From NCBI GenBank assembly GCA_029821875.1, contig JALGXW010000040.1:1-51770 (forward strand): 51,770 nt of DNA, read 5' to 3'. This DNA comes from Candidatus Hebobacterum abditum (GTDB taxonomy: Bacteria > Armatimonadota > Hebobacteria > Hebobacterales > Hebobacteraceae). Below the pieces are notes generated by a model. The model had not been told where the DNA came from and did not search any database. It saw only the letters and a list, made by a program, of their open reading frames with translations. This document shows positions 7,838-16,177 of this stretch, in pieces. A program made the translations under genes and the position numbers. Positions within the stretch are counted from its first letter, which is position 1. Each line of letters starts with the position of its first letter.

Positions 7838-10800
7838 CTACGCCTCGCGGATCTCCTTGTGGTAGTCCTGAAGCGCCCTCACCGTGCTCGCCTGTTCGCG
7901 CGCAGCTCGGATTCCCTCGGCGGCAGCTACCGCGGCTGCTGGCGTCGTGATGTACGGCGTCTTGTGCTTGACCGCGGCCATGCGGATGTAGCTGTCGTCG
8001 TAGATACTCTCCTTACCCGCGGGCGTGTTGATCACGAGGTGGATCTCGCGGTTGGCGAGTGCATCGAGGATGTTCGGCCGGCCCTCGTGGACTTTCTTGA
8101 TCGACTGAGCGGAGACGCCGTGCGCCCCGAGGAAGGAAGCGGTGCTCTCAGTGGCGAGAATCGTGAAACCCATCTCGGCGAGCTTCTCGACTGCGGGAAG
8201 CACCGTCTGCTTGTCGCGGTTTGCCACTGTGACCAGCACGGCCCCCTCCTTCGGCAGGGCCAGGCCGGCCGCCTCATAGGCCTTGTAGAAGGCCATGCCG
8301 AAGCTGTCGGCGATGCCCAGGACCTCTCCAGTTGAGCGCATCTCCGGGCCGAGGAGGGCGTCGACCTCGGGGAACATGTTGAACGGGAAGACAGCCTCCT
8401 TCACGCCATAGTGCGCGTAGGTACGGGGGCGAAGGTCCATGTCCCGGAGCTTGGCTCCGAGCATCACTTCGGTGGCGATGCGGGCCATGGAGACATTCGT
8501 GACCTTGGAGACCAATGGCACCGTGCGCGATGCGCGCGGATTCGCCTCCAGCACATAAACCGTGTCGTTCGCGATGGCGTACTGGATGTTCATGAGCCCG
8601 ACCACCCTGAGCGCCACGGCGATCCGACGGGTGTACTCCTCGATGGTCTCGAGGTGCTCTTGTGGAATGGTGAGCGGCGGGATGACGCAGGCGCTATCCC
8701 CGGAGTGGATGCCCGCCAGCTCTATGTGCTCCATGACCGACGGCACGAAGGCCTGCTCCCCATCCGCGATGGCGTCGGCCTCGGCCTCGACGGCCTTCTC
8801 GAGGAACTTGTCGATGAGGATGGGCCGCTCCGGTGAGATATCCACCGCCGCCCCCGCGTAGCTTGTCAGCATCTCCTCGTCGTAGACGACCTCCATGCCA
8901 CGGCCGCCCAGCACGTACGAGGGCCGGACCATTAGCGGGTAGCCAATTCGCGCGGCGACCGCAATCGCTTCCTCCACCGAGCTGGCCATGCCGTGTTCAG
9001 GCTGCGGTATGCCGAGCTGCTTCATCATCGCCGCGAATCGCTCGCGGTCCTCCGCCAGGTCGATGCTCTCCGGGGAGGTGCCCAGGATCTTCACGCCGGC
9101 CGCCGCCAGCTCCCCCGCGATGTTCAGAGGCGTCTGGCCCCCGAACTGCACGATGACGCCTTCCGGCTTCTCCTTCTCGTAGATGCTGAGCACGTCCTCG
9201 ACGGTCAGCGGCTCGAAGTAGAGCTTGTCCGAGGTGTCGTAGTCGGTGGAGACCGTCTCGGGGTTGCAGTTGACCATGATGGATTCATAGTCTAGGTCCC
9301 GTAAGGCGAAGGCTGCATGCACGCACGTGTAGTCGAACTCAATCCCTTGTCCGATGCGGTTCGGCCCGCCGCCCAGGATCATGATCTTCCTGCGCTCCGA
9401 GACCGGCACCGTATCCGGAGCATTGTAGGTGGAGTAGTAGTAGGCCGCATCGGCGCCGCTTACCGGCACGGCGTCCCACGCCTGCTTCAGCCCCAGCCCC
9501 AGGCGGCGCGTTCGTACCTCAGACTCGGACACGCCGAACCGCTGCGCAAGGTACCTGTCGGCAAACCCGTCTTTCTTCGCTCTGATGAAGAGTTCGTCGG
9601 TCAAATCAGTCCACTGGTACCTCAGCAGCTCCTCCTCGAGCTCGACTAGCCCCTGCATCTGTTCGATGAACCAGCGGGTGATATGGGTGAGCCCGTGGAG
9701 CTCGTCGACTGACATGCCCTTCCGCAGCGCCTCGTACATGATGAACTGGCGCTCCGACGACGGCTCGGCCAGGCGCTTCCGCAGTTCCTCCGGCGGGAGG
9801 TCGTGGAAGTCCTTTGCGAAGCCTAGCCCGTGGCGACCGATCTCTAGCGACCGGATCGCCTTCTGGAATGCTTCCTTGTAGGTCTTTCCGAGGCTCATCA
9901 CCTCGCCAACGGCCCTCATCTGAGTGCCCAGCTTGTCCAACGACCCGGGGAACTTCTCGAAGGCCCACCGAGAGAACTTCACGACGACGTAGTCACCCGA
10001 TGGCGTGTACTTGTCGAGGGTGCCCTCCCGCCAGTACGGGAGTTCGGCCAGGGTGAGGCCGGCTGCGAGCTTCGAAGATATGAGGGCGATGGGGAATCCG
10101 GTGGCCTTCGATGCGAGCGCCGACGACCGCGAGGTCCTGGGGTTGATCTCGATCACGACGACGTGGCCAGTCGCTCGGTCGTGGGCAAACTGGATGTTGG
10201 TCCCGCCGATGACTTCGATTGCGTCCACAATGCGGTAGGACATCTCCTGCAGACGCTCCTGCAGTTCGGGGGCGATGGTGAGCATGGGGGCAACGCAGTA
10301 GCTGTCGCCTGTGTGCACGCCCATGGCGTCGACGTTCTCAATGAAGCAGACGGTTATCTTGTTGCCATCGGCGTCGCGGACGACCTCGAGCTCGAGTTCC
10401 TCCCAACCCAGCACGGACTCCTCGATCAACACCTGGCCCACGAGGCTGAAGGAGATCCCGCGAGCGGCGATGGTGCGGAGTTCCTCCACGTTCCAGGCGA
10501 TGCCCCCACCAGTCCCGCCCAAGGTGTAGGCCGGCCGGAGGACAACTGGATAGCCGAGCTGCTCTGCAATCCGCTCCGCCTCCTCGACGCTGAGAGCCGG
10601 CTCGCTACGAGGCATGGAGACTTGAAGACGGTTCATCGTGTCCTTGAAGGCAATACGGTCCTCGCCGCGCTCGATGGCGTCGGCCTGCACGCCGATGATC
10701 TTCACGTCGTACTTCGCGAGGATGCCCTGTCGGTGGAGCTCAGCCGTCAGGTTGAGTCCGGTCTGCCCCCCGAGGTTAGGGAGGACTGCGTCCGGCCGTT

Positions 10801-11041
10801 CCTTCTCGATGATCTGCGCTATGCTCTCCACAGTGAGCGGCTCGAGATAGGTGGCGTCGGCCATCCCAGGATCGGTCATGATCGTAGCTGGGTTGGAGTT
10901 GACCAGCACGATCTTGTAGCCGGCGGCGCGCAGCGCCTTGCACGCCTGAGTGCCGGAGTAGTCAAACTCGCAGGCCTGGCCAATGATGATCGGGCCGGAG
11001 CCGATGATGAGAACCTTGCTGATGTCTTCTCGCGGCGGCAC
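7838..11041 (-). CDS. carB: Carbamoyl-phosphate synthase large subunit
   Basis: The 1067-residue product is close to the usual ~1070. It makes carbamoyl phosphate for pyrimidine and arginine synthesis. Two homologous ATP-grasp halves are present: the first begins KVLIIGSGPIIIGQACEFDY, the second KIMILGGGPNRIGQGIEFDY. The allosteric MGS-like domain is the last ~140 residues. The open frame extends to 11413, but GTG 11041 matches family N-termini (P-x-R-x-D-I-x-K) and has GAGGAGG 9 bases upstream, so the extra 124 residues are rejected. The small subunit gene carA is not adjacent, and no other pyrimidine genes are in the window. Confidence 0.97.
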   Translation of the reverse strand: MPPREDISKVLIIGSGPIIIGQACEFDYSGTQACKALRAAGYKIVLVNSNPATIMTDPGMADATYLEPLTVESIAQIIEKERPDAVLPNLGGQTGLNLTAELHRQGILAKYDVKIIGVQADAIERGEDRIAFKDTMNRLQVSMPRSEPALSVEEAERIAEQLGYPVVLRPAYTLGGTGGGIAWNVEELRTIAARGISFSLVGQVLIEESVLGWEELELEVVRDADGNKITVCFIENVDAMGVHTGDSYCVAPMLTIAPELQERLQEMSYRIVDAIEVIGGTNIQFAHDRATGHVVVIEINPRTSRSSALASKATGFPIALISSKLAAGLTLAELPYWREGTLDKYTPSGDYVVVKFSRWAFEKFPGSLDKLGTQMRAVGEVMSLGKTYKEAFQKAIRSLEIGRHGLGFAKDFHDLPPEELRKRLAEPSSERQFIMYEALRKGMSVDELHGLTHITRWFIEQMQGLVELEEELLRYQWTDLTDELFIRAKKDGFADRYLAQRFGVSESEVRTRRLGLGLKQAWDAVPVSGADAAYYYSTYNAPDTVPVSERRKIMILGGGPNRIGQGIEFDYTCVHAAFALRDLDYESIMVNCNPETVSTDYDTSDKLYFEPLTVEDVLSIYEKEKPEGVIVQFGGQTPLNIAGELAAAGVKILGTSPESIDLAEDRERFAAMMKQLGIPQPEHGMASSVEEAIAVAARIGYPLMVRPSYVLGGRGMEVVYDEEMLTSYAGAAVDISPERPILIDKFLEKAVEAEADAIADGEQAFVPSVMEHIELAGIHSGDSACVIPPLTIPQEHLETIEEYTRRIAVALRVVGLMNIQYAIANDTVYVLEANPRASRTVPLVSKVTNVSMARIATEVMLGAKLRDMDLRPRTYAHYGVKEAVFPFNMFPEVDALLGPEMRSTGEVLGIADSFGMAFYKAYEAAGLALPKEGAVLVTVANRDKQTVLPAVEKLAEMGFTILATESTASFLGAHGVSAQSIKKVHEGRPNILDALANREIHLVINTPAGKESIYDDSYIRMAAVKHKTPYITTPAAAVAAAEGIRAAREQASTVRALQDYHKEIREA

Positions 11042-11404
11042 GCAGGTCGACCTCCTCTCTGGTGTGGCAATCTGGCGCACAGGCAGAGGGTCATCGTCCG
11101 TCGCCACATGCGCACTACGGCCACCAAGGTCCACTAGTTCAAGCCGCGGCCCGGGATGACCTGCTGCAGATCGGTGTGTGGGTGCCGCGGATGCCCCGAC
11201 CTCTGCCGCCGTCCGACGTTCGAATCTGCGCGACCGCGATGGCCGACCAGCGGTGCAACCGCGGGCTACTGGCGCCCGACGGCGACGGAGGAGACCGGCC
11301 CCGGGCGAGGAACTGCTCCCACCATGGGCCCGGCATCCTGCCGCGTACAGCGCGGTCCTGGCAGCGAGCGGCTCGGCTCGCGCTTCAGACCAGATGAGCC
11401 AGCG
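11042..11404. other. Divergent intergenic region, carB / nitrilase
   Basis: This 363-base stretch separates two divergent genes and must carry both promoters. It contains the strong ribosome site of carB (around 11050-11056). No convincing promoter hexamers, riboswitch or small gene could be picked out by eye. Confidence 0.4.
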
Positions 11405-12730
11405 ATGAGGCATCTGCTCCTGCTGCTCTCGTTCGCCACACTTCTTGCCGTCGGTGCATCTGCGGCAACAGACATCAGGAAGGGAACCATGTTCGCCCAG
11501 TCGTCGTTCTCGAAGGCTGACCCCCTCTGGACGGCATACGCAGCCCGCGATGAGATCCTGCCCGCCTGCGATGTCGACTCTGGGGTCTCTCGCTCCGGTG
11601 AGGACGGGTCATTGCGGATCTCCTGCCACGACCGCCTGCAGTACGGCGGGTGGACATGCGGCCGAGACGGCATCAAGGGAGGAAGCTGGTACCGCTTCGA
11701 TGCCCACTACCTCGCCGAGGGGGTCGTCGAACCGGAGCGCACGATCGTCGCACGACTGGACTGGCGCACCCCGGGGGATGATCGCGCCGGCCAGCCCGAG
11801 TACGTCTACCACACCGAGGAGGCAGGGGATGGCTGGTGGCATGTCTGGGCCCTGGCGCCGGCTCCCGAGGGCGCGACCGGAGTACGGCTGGAGCTGCTCT
11901 TCGGATGGAGCGCCGGCGGCACCGTCTGGTGGGATGATGTCATGCTCGCGGAGGCAGACGCTCCTTCTCCCCGTCTCGTGAAGATCGCGACCCTCTACCA
12001 TCGGCCCGTCGGGAACTCCTCTGCTCAGGAGAACGTCGACGAGTTCTGCGAATGGATCGACAGGGCGGCTCAGGCGAAGCCCGACATCATCTGTCTGCCC
12101 GAGGCCATTACGATGGTCGGCACTGGTCTGACCTCCGAGCAGGTAGCAGAGCCTATCCCGGGCCCCACCTCCCGCAGGCTGGGCGCGCTGGCGAAGAAGC
12201 ACAATTGCTACATCGAGGTCTGCTACAACGAGCGCGAGGGCCAGGGGATCTACAACACCGCCATTCTCCTCGACCGCAGCGGCGAGTTGGTTGGCAGGTA
12301 CCGGAAGCTGTACGTCCCGCGGGAGGAGATCGAGGGCGGCGTCGCGCCAGGGCTGGACTCCCCTGTGTTCGATACGGACTTCGGCCGAGTGGGCATGATG
12401 ATCTGCTGGGACGCTCAGTATGTCGAACCCGCCCAGCGCCTGGCCCTCAAGGGAGCGGAGGTGATTCTGCTTCCTATCTGGGGCGGCAACGAGGCTCTCA
12501 TCAGAGCGCGGGCAATCGAGAACCAAGTCTTCCTCGTGACTTCCGGCTACGATGTGCCCAGCTGGATTATTGATCCAGAGGGGAAGACGCTGGCGGAGGC
12601 CCCGGGGGCAGATGGCAAGGGGAGCGGGGTCGCGGTGGCCGAGGTCGATCTCAACCATCGCTACGTTGACCCATGGCTGGGGAACGTGCGGGCCAGGTTC
12701 ATCAAGGAGCATCGAGAGGATCTCCGCTGA
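11405..12730 (+). CDS. Secreted nitrilase-superfamily (C-N hydrolase) protein
   Basis: A 441-residue protein with a signal peptide (residues 1-20, cleavage near ASA-AT), a beta-rich carbohydrate-binding-like region (about 25-185) and a C-terminal C-N hydrolase domain. The nitrilase catalytic triad is visible as E233 (CLPEAIT), K301 (GRYRKLYVP) and C334 (MICWDAQYVEP). Family members hydrolyse amide or nitrile bonds, and export suggests action on an extracytoplasmic amide. Fusion to a jelly-roll-like domain may direct it to polysaccharide. The frame is open upstream to 11156, but only ATG 11405 gives the signal peptide; its ribosome site is weak. Confidence 0.8.
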   Translation: MRHLLLLLSFATLLAVGASAATDIRKGTMFAQSSFSKADPLWTAYAARDEILPACDVDSGVSRSGEDGSLRISCHDRLQYGGWTCGRDGIKGGSWYRFDAHYLAEGVVEPERTIVARLDWRTPGDDRAGQPEYVYHTEEAGDGWWHVWALAPAPEGATGVRLELLFGWSAGGTVWWDDVMLAEADAPSPRLVKIATLYHRPVGNSSAQENVDEFCEWIDRAAQAKPDIICLPEAITMVGTGLTSEQVAEPIPGPTSRRLGALAKKHNCYIEVCYNEREGQGIYNTAILLDRSGELVGRYRKLYVPREEIEGGVAPGLDSPVFDTDFGRVGMMICWDAQYVEPAQRLALKGAEVILLPIWGGNEALIRARAIENQVFLVTSGYDVPSWIIDPEGKTLAEAPGADGKGSGVAVAEVDLNHRYVDPWLGNVRARFIKEHREDLR

Positions 12731-12751
12731 GGCCCTGGTGAATCCAGGGCC
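12731..12751 (+). terminator. Hairpin directly after the nitrilase gene
   Basis: A perfect 8-bp stem GGCCCTGG/CCAGGGCC with a 5-base loop begins at the base after the stop codon. No strong T-run follows. Its position strongly suggests a 3' end. Confidence 0.55.
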
Positions 12752-12923
12752 GATTGGGGCTTCGCCACCACGCAGAAGCTCCCGGGTGTGAGTCCGGGAT
12801 GACGTGCCGGCCCCAGCCATCAGGAAGGGGTGTGGGCGGCCGCCCCCGACCACGTCAGGTCGGGTCAGATGATTCTGTCATGGCCGGCGAATCCGGCGCG
12901 GAGTGGGCGCCAGGGATGACCCC

Positions 12924-14933
12924 ATGTCCGGCGGGAGCATGACCGCTTCCCACAACGCGGAGGCGGCCTCACATGCGCGGGAGCGCTCGCTTGCACACCC
13001 GCGGCCTCGAGCACTGCTTCTCGGCATCGCGCTCGTCGTCGCCCTGACTTTCCTGCTGCCCTACGTCAACCTCTCTTTGAACAAGTACGACTGGGCCTTC
13101 CGGCCACTGGCCCTCGGTCCCCTGTTCCTCCTCTGTGCCCTGATCTGGCCCGTCAACTCGATCCTGCGGCGGGCCCGACCCGCCTCTGCCCTCACTCGAT
13201 CTGAGCTGCTGCTCGTCTACGCGATGATGGCGATCTCCGCCGCCATCTCCGGCGAGGGGCTGTTCGTCTACGCCATGGTCAATGCGGTGCAGCCTCAGTT
13301 CTTTGCCGCGCCGGGAAACCGCTGGGCCGAGGTCGTCCTCCCCCATGTGCCAACGTGGCTGCTTATCGATCAGCCGAACGCGATCAACTGGTTCTACGAG
13401 GGGGCGCCACCTGGCATGCCACTGCCATGGCGGGAGTGGGTCTCGCCCATCAGTTCCTGGACGCTGTTCGCCTTCAGCGCCTACCTCGGCCTGTTCTGTC
13501 TGGCTGCCTTGGTGCGGAGGGACTGGATCGAGTCGCAACGGCTGGCCTTTCCGCTCGCGGCTGTCCCCCTGGAGGTGGCCGGCGACGCTGTTCCGTCTGA
13601 CCGCAGCAGGATCTTCCGCAATCCCATGCTGTGGCTGGGGTTCTCACTGCCGGTGATCAAGTCTCTGCTCCAGATGGCGAACGCATTCAGCCCTGCGGTT
13701 CCCTATAGATCGCTCTACTGGCCGCTGAGGCCGCTGTTCGGCAACGCGCTTCCCTGGAGTTCCATCGCGGATACGACCGTCTACATCGGCTTCGAGACCA
13801 TTGGGATTCTGGCGCTGGTGCCGGCCGAGGTCTCCCTCAGTCTGTGGGGCTTCTTCTTGCTCAACCGGTTGCAGCTGCTGGCCTTCGCCGCGCTCGGATT
13901 CGGGGAGGAAGGGCTGGGCGCGAGCGTCTTCAGTCCTCGTGCCTTCGTCAGGTACCAGACTGCAGGCGGGTGCCTCATGTTGGCCGTGCTGGTCCTCTGG
14001 TATTCTCGGGGTGCCATCGCCGGCGCCTTCCACAGCCTGCTCGGCGGGCGGGCCGTTCGTGATCCGCTCGGTCCCATCTCCCCCCGTGCCGCTGCGCTCG
14101 GCCTGCTGCTCGCGGCCACCTCGACCATCTTCTGGGCCCATCATGCCGGGATGGATATCTGGGTGTTCGGGTCTCTGATGACGGTCTTCGTCGCGCTCTC
14201 TCTCGTCGTGGGCCGGCTGGTGGCGGCCGGCGGGATCTTCGCTCCCGCACTTGGGATGGGTCCAGTCGATATGCTGCTGGGACTCCGGGGCGCGACGCGC
14301 TATTCAGGCTCGTCTCTCACCATGATGATGTACATAGAGAGCACGCTCATGCAGGAGTGGAAGGTGAACTTCTTCCACTTCGCCATCAACGACCTGAAGA
14401 TAGCCCACTCCGCGCGACTCCCGGGACGTCTCGTCGGCGTGGGTCTGCTGCTCTCCGTAGTACTCATGCTGGCCATCGTGCCTTGGACGATCATCCGGGC
14501 CGCCTACAGCCACGGTGCCCTCAGCTTCAACACATGGCAGTTCCAGGACCGACAGACCTACGCGCTCAACGCCCTCGTGACTGACCTGCACTCTCCCTCG
14601 GGAGCCATCCCGTCCCTCCCCTGGGGCCTGCTGTGTGGCGCCGCTGTCATGTTCCTGCTGAGCTGGCTCCACAGCAGCTTCCTCTGGTGGGGCATCAGCC
14701 CACTGGGGTTCGCCATGAGCGATACGTACTTCATGAACGCGCGCATCTGGACCAATGCACTTATCGCCTGGATCCTGGTCGTGTCGATCCGTCGCTTCGG
14801 GGGGCTCCCCCTCTACCGCAAGGTGCGCCCAGGGTTCTTGGGGATGGTGCTGGGGCACTTCGTGATCCTCGGTCTGCGCAGTCTCATCGATCCCCTCCTG
14901 GGCCTCCATATGCAGCTCTCGTCGTGGGCATGA
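12924..14933 (+). CDS. Polytopic membrane protein, DUF6785/DUF6784-like
   Basis: A 669-residue protein with roughly 14 hydrophobic segments spread through its length. The features LYVNLSLNKYDW-like near the first helix, a long loop ending in PLPWREWVSPISSW, and a C-terminal HSSFLWWGISPLGFAMSDTY segment resemble the uncharacterised DUF6785/DUF6784 proteins of Armatimonadota and Planctomycetes-type genomes. Those are large inner-membrane proteins, perhaps transporters; no substrate is known to me. ATG 12924 is preferred for an AGGGA site upstream, but GTG 12903 and ATG 12939 are possible. Confidence 0.7.
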   Translation: MSGGSMTASHNAEAASHARERSLAHPRPRALLLGIALVVALTFLLPYVNLSLNKYDWAFRPLALGPLFLLCALIWPVNSILRRARPASALTRSELLLVYAMMAISAAISGEGLFVYAMVNAVQPQFFAAPGNRWAEVVLPHVPTWLLIDQPNAINWFYEGAPPGMPLPWREWVSPISSWTLFAFSAYLGLFCLAALVRRDWIESQRLAFPLAAVPLEVAGDAVPSDRSRIFRNPMLWLGFSLPVIKSLLQMANAFSPAVPYRSLYWPLRPLFGNALPWSSIADTTVYIGFETIGILALVPAEVSLSLWGFFLLNRLQLLAFAALGFGEEGLGASVFSPRAFVRYQTAGGCLMLAVLVLWYSRGAIAGAFHSLLGGRAVRDPLGPISPRAAALGLLLAATSTIFWAHHAGMDIWVFGSLMTVFVALSLVVGRLVAAGGIFAPALGMGPVDMLLGLRGATRYSGSSLTMMMYIESTLMQEWKVNFFHFAINDLKIAHSARLPGRLVGVGLLLSVVLMLAIVPWTIIRAAYSHGALSFNTWQFQDRQTYALNALVTDLHSPSGAIPSLPWGLLCGAAVMFLLSWLHSSFLWWGISPLGFAMSDTYFMNARIWTNALIAWILVVSIRRFGGLPLYRKVRPGFLGMVLGHFVILGLRSLIDPLLGLHMQLSSWA

Positions 14934-15065
14934 TGGGCCTTCCCGCAGCGGCCCGCAGGCCTCCGCCCAGGCTCTTGCCCCGATCTGCTCGAACAGGAAG
15001 TGATCGCTCGAAGCTGAAGAAGTCTCATCCCAAGGCGTAGATGACAGCGGCAAGGACGATTCGTT

Positions 15066-16133
15066 ATGGAAGCAAGGGAAGAAGGGCTTCGATTCCCCGC
15101 AGACGCGGTGTACGATTTCGTCGAGAGCGTCTTCCTTGGAGCGGGGGCCGAGGAATCATCGGCGAAGCTGACGGCCAGAGGCCTCTGGCTCGCCTCTCTC
15201 CGGGGCGTGGACTCCCATGGACTCCGTCTCATACCCCACTACCTGAAGACCCTGCAGGGAGGACGCATCAACCCAGATCCGGATTTCAGCTTCGAGCAGA
15301 CCAGCCCCTCGACGGGGCGGCTGGACGCGGATCATGGATTCGGCCATGCGGCGGGAATTCGCGCGATGCACCATGCGATCGATCTGGCTCGGGAAGCCGG
15401 CTCCGGGCACGTTGCTGTGCGCAATTCGAGCCACTGCGGCGTCATGGCCTACTTCGCATTCGAGGCGTGCAGAGAAGATATGATCGGGACCGCCTACACG
15501 CACGCCACGCCCAAGATGCGCACGCCAAACGGCACCACGAAGTTCCTCGGCACGAACCCCATCTGCCTGGCCGCGCCCATGGCATCGGAGGGACCGTTCT
15601 GCTATGACGGGGCGACGACGCAGATGAGTGCCAACAAGATTCGAGTGTATGGCGAGCATGGACTCGAACTGCCGCCCCTTTGCGGTGCCGACGAGCAAGG
15701 GAACGAAACGCGAGTGCCCGATGAGGTCGTGCAGCTCCTGCCGATAGGCGACTACAAGGGATTCGGCATCGCCATGATCGTCGACATCCTGTGCGGACTG
15801 CTGAGCGGGATGCCGGCGGGCGACAGCATATCGGATATGTTCAATGATCCCTTGTCGCAGAAGAGGCTGCTGGGCCAGTTCTACGGTGCACTTCGGATCG
15901 ATGTGTTCGAGGAGCCGGACCGGTTCAAGGCGCGCTTGCAGGACCTGGCTGAGCGCATTCGCCGTCAACCGCGGCGCGATCCGAATACGCCCGTTCAAGT
16001 GCCTGGCGACCCCGAAAAGGCCTTCCAGGCCGACCGCGAGGCGAACGGCATTCCCATCGCCGAAAGGGATCTAGCGCAATTGGCGAGCGTCGCCGAAGAG
16101 TTGGGCGTCGAGCCGCCGCGGAGCGCAGGCTAG
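15066..16133 (+). CDS. Malate/L-lactate dehydrogenase (LDH2) family oxidoreductase
   Basis: A 355-residue member of the LDH2/YlbC/ComC family, which uses NAD(P)H with its own non-Rossmann fold. The motif GVDSHGLRL near residues 47-55 carries the expected catalytic histidine; NSSHCG, FLGTNPICLAAP and LLPIGDYKGFGIAMIVDILCG match other conserved blocks. Substrates in the family include malate, lactate, ureidoglycolate and 2,3-diketo-gulonate; this one cannot be fixed. The region downstream of the DGATTQMSANKI segment is somewhat divergent. It converges on the PL26-like gene with a 44-base gap. Confidence 0.85.
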   Translation: MEAREEGLRFPADAVYDFVESVFLGAGAEESSAKLTARGLWLASLRGVDSHGLRLIPHYLKTLQGGRINPDPDFSFEQTSPSTGRLDADHGFGHAAGIRAMHHAIDLAREAGSGHVAVRNSSHCGVMAYFAFEACREDMIGTAYTHATPKMRTPNGTTKFLGTNPICLAAPMASEGPFCYDGATTQMSANKIRVYGEHGLELPPLCGADEQGNETRVPDEVVQLLPIGDYKGFGIAMIVDILCGLLSGMPAGDSISDMFNDPLSQKRLLGQFYGALRIDVFEEPDRFKARLQDLAERIRRQPRRDPNTPVQVPGDPEKAFQADREANGIPIAERDLAQLASVAEELGVEPPRSAG

Positions 16134-16177
16134 AAAGCGCCGGCACATCCGACGGCGCGGCGTGTTCGCTCTCGCGA

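Noticed and set aside
10163-11137. 324-residue plus-strand frame inside carB
   Set aside because: Composition reflects the antisense of CarB, with no motif and no ribosome site.
11042-11413. N-terminal extension of carB by 124 residues
   Set aside because: The extension has no family counterpart, and GTG 11041 has an excellent ribosome site and the normal CarB N-terminus.
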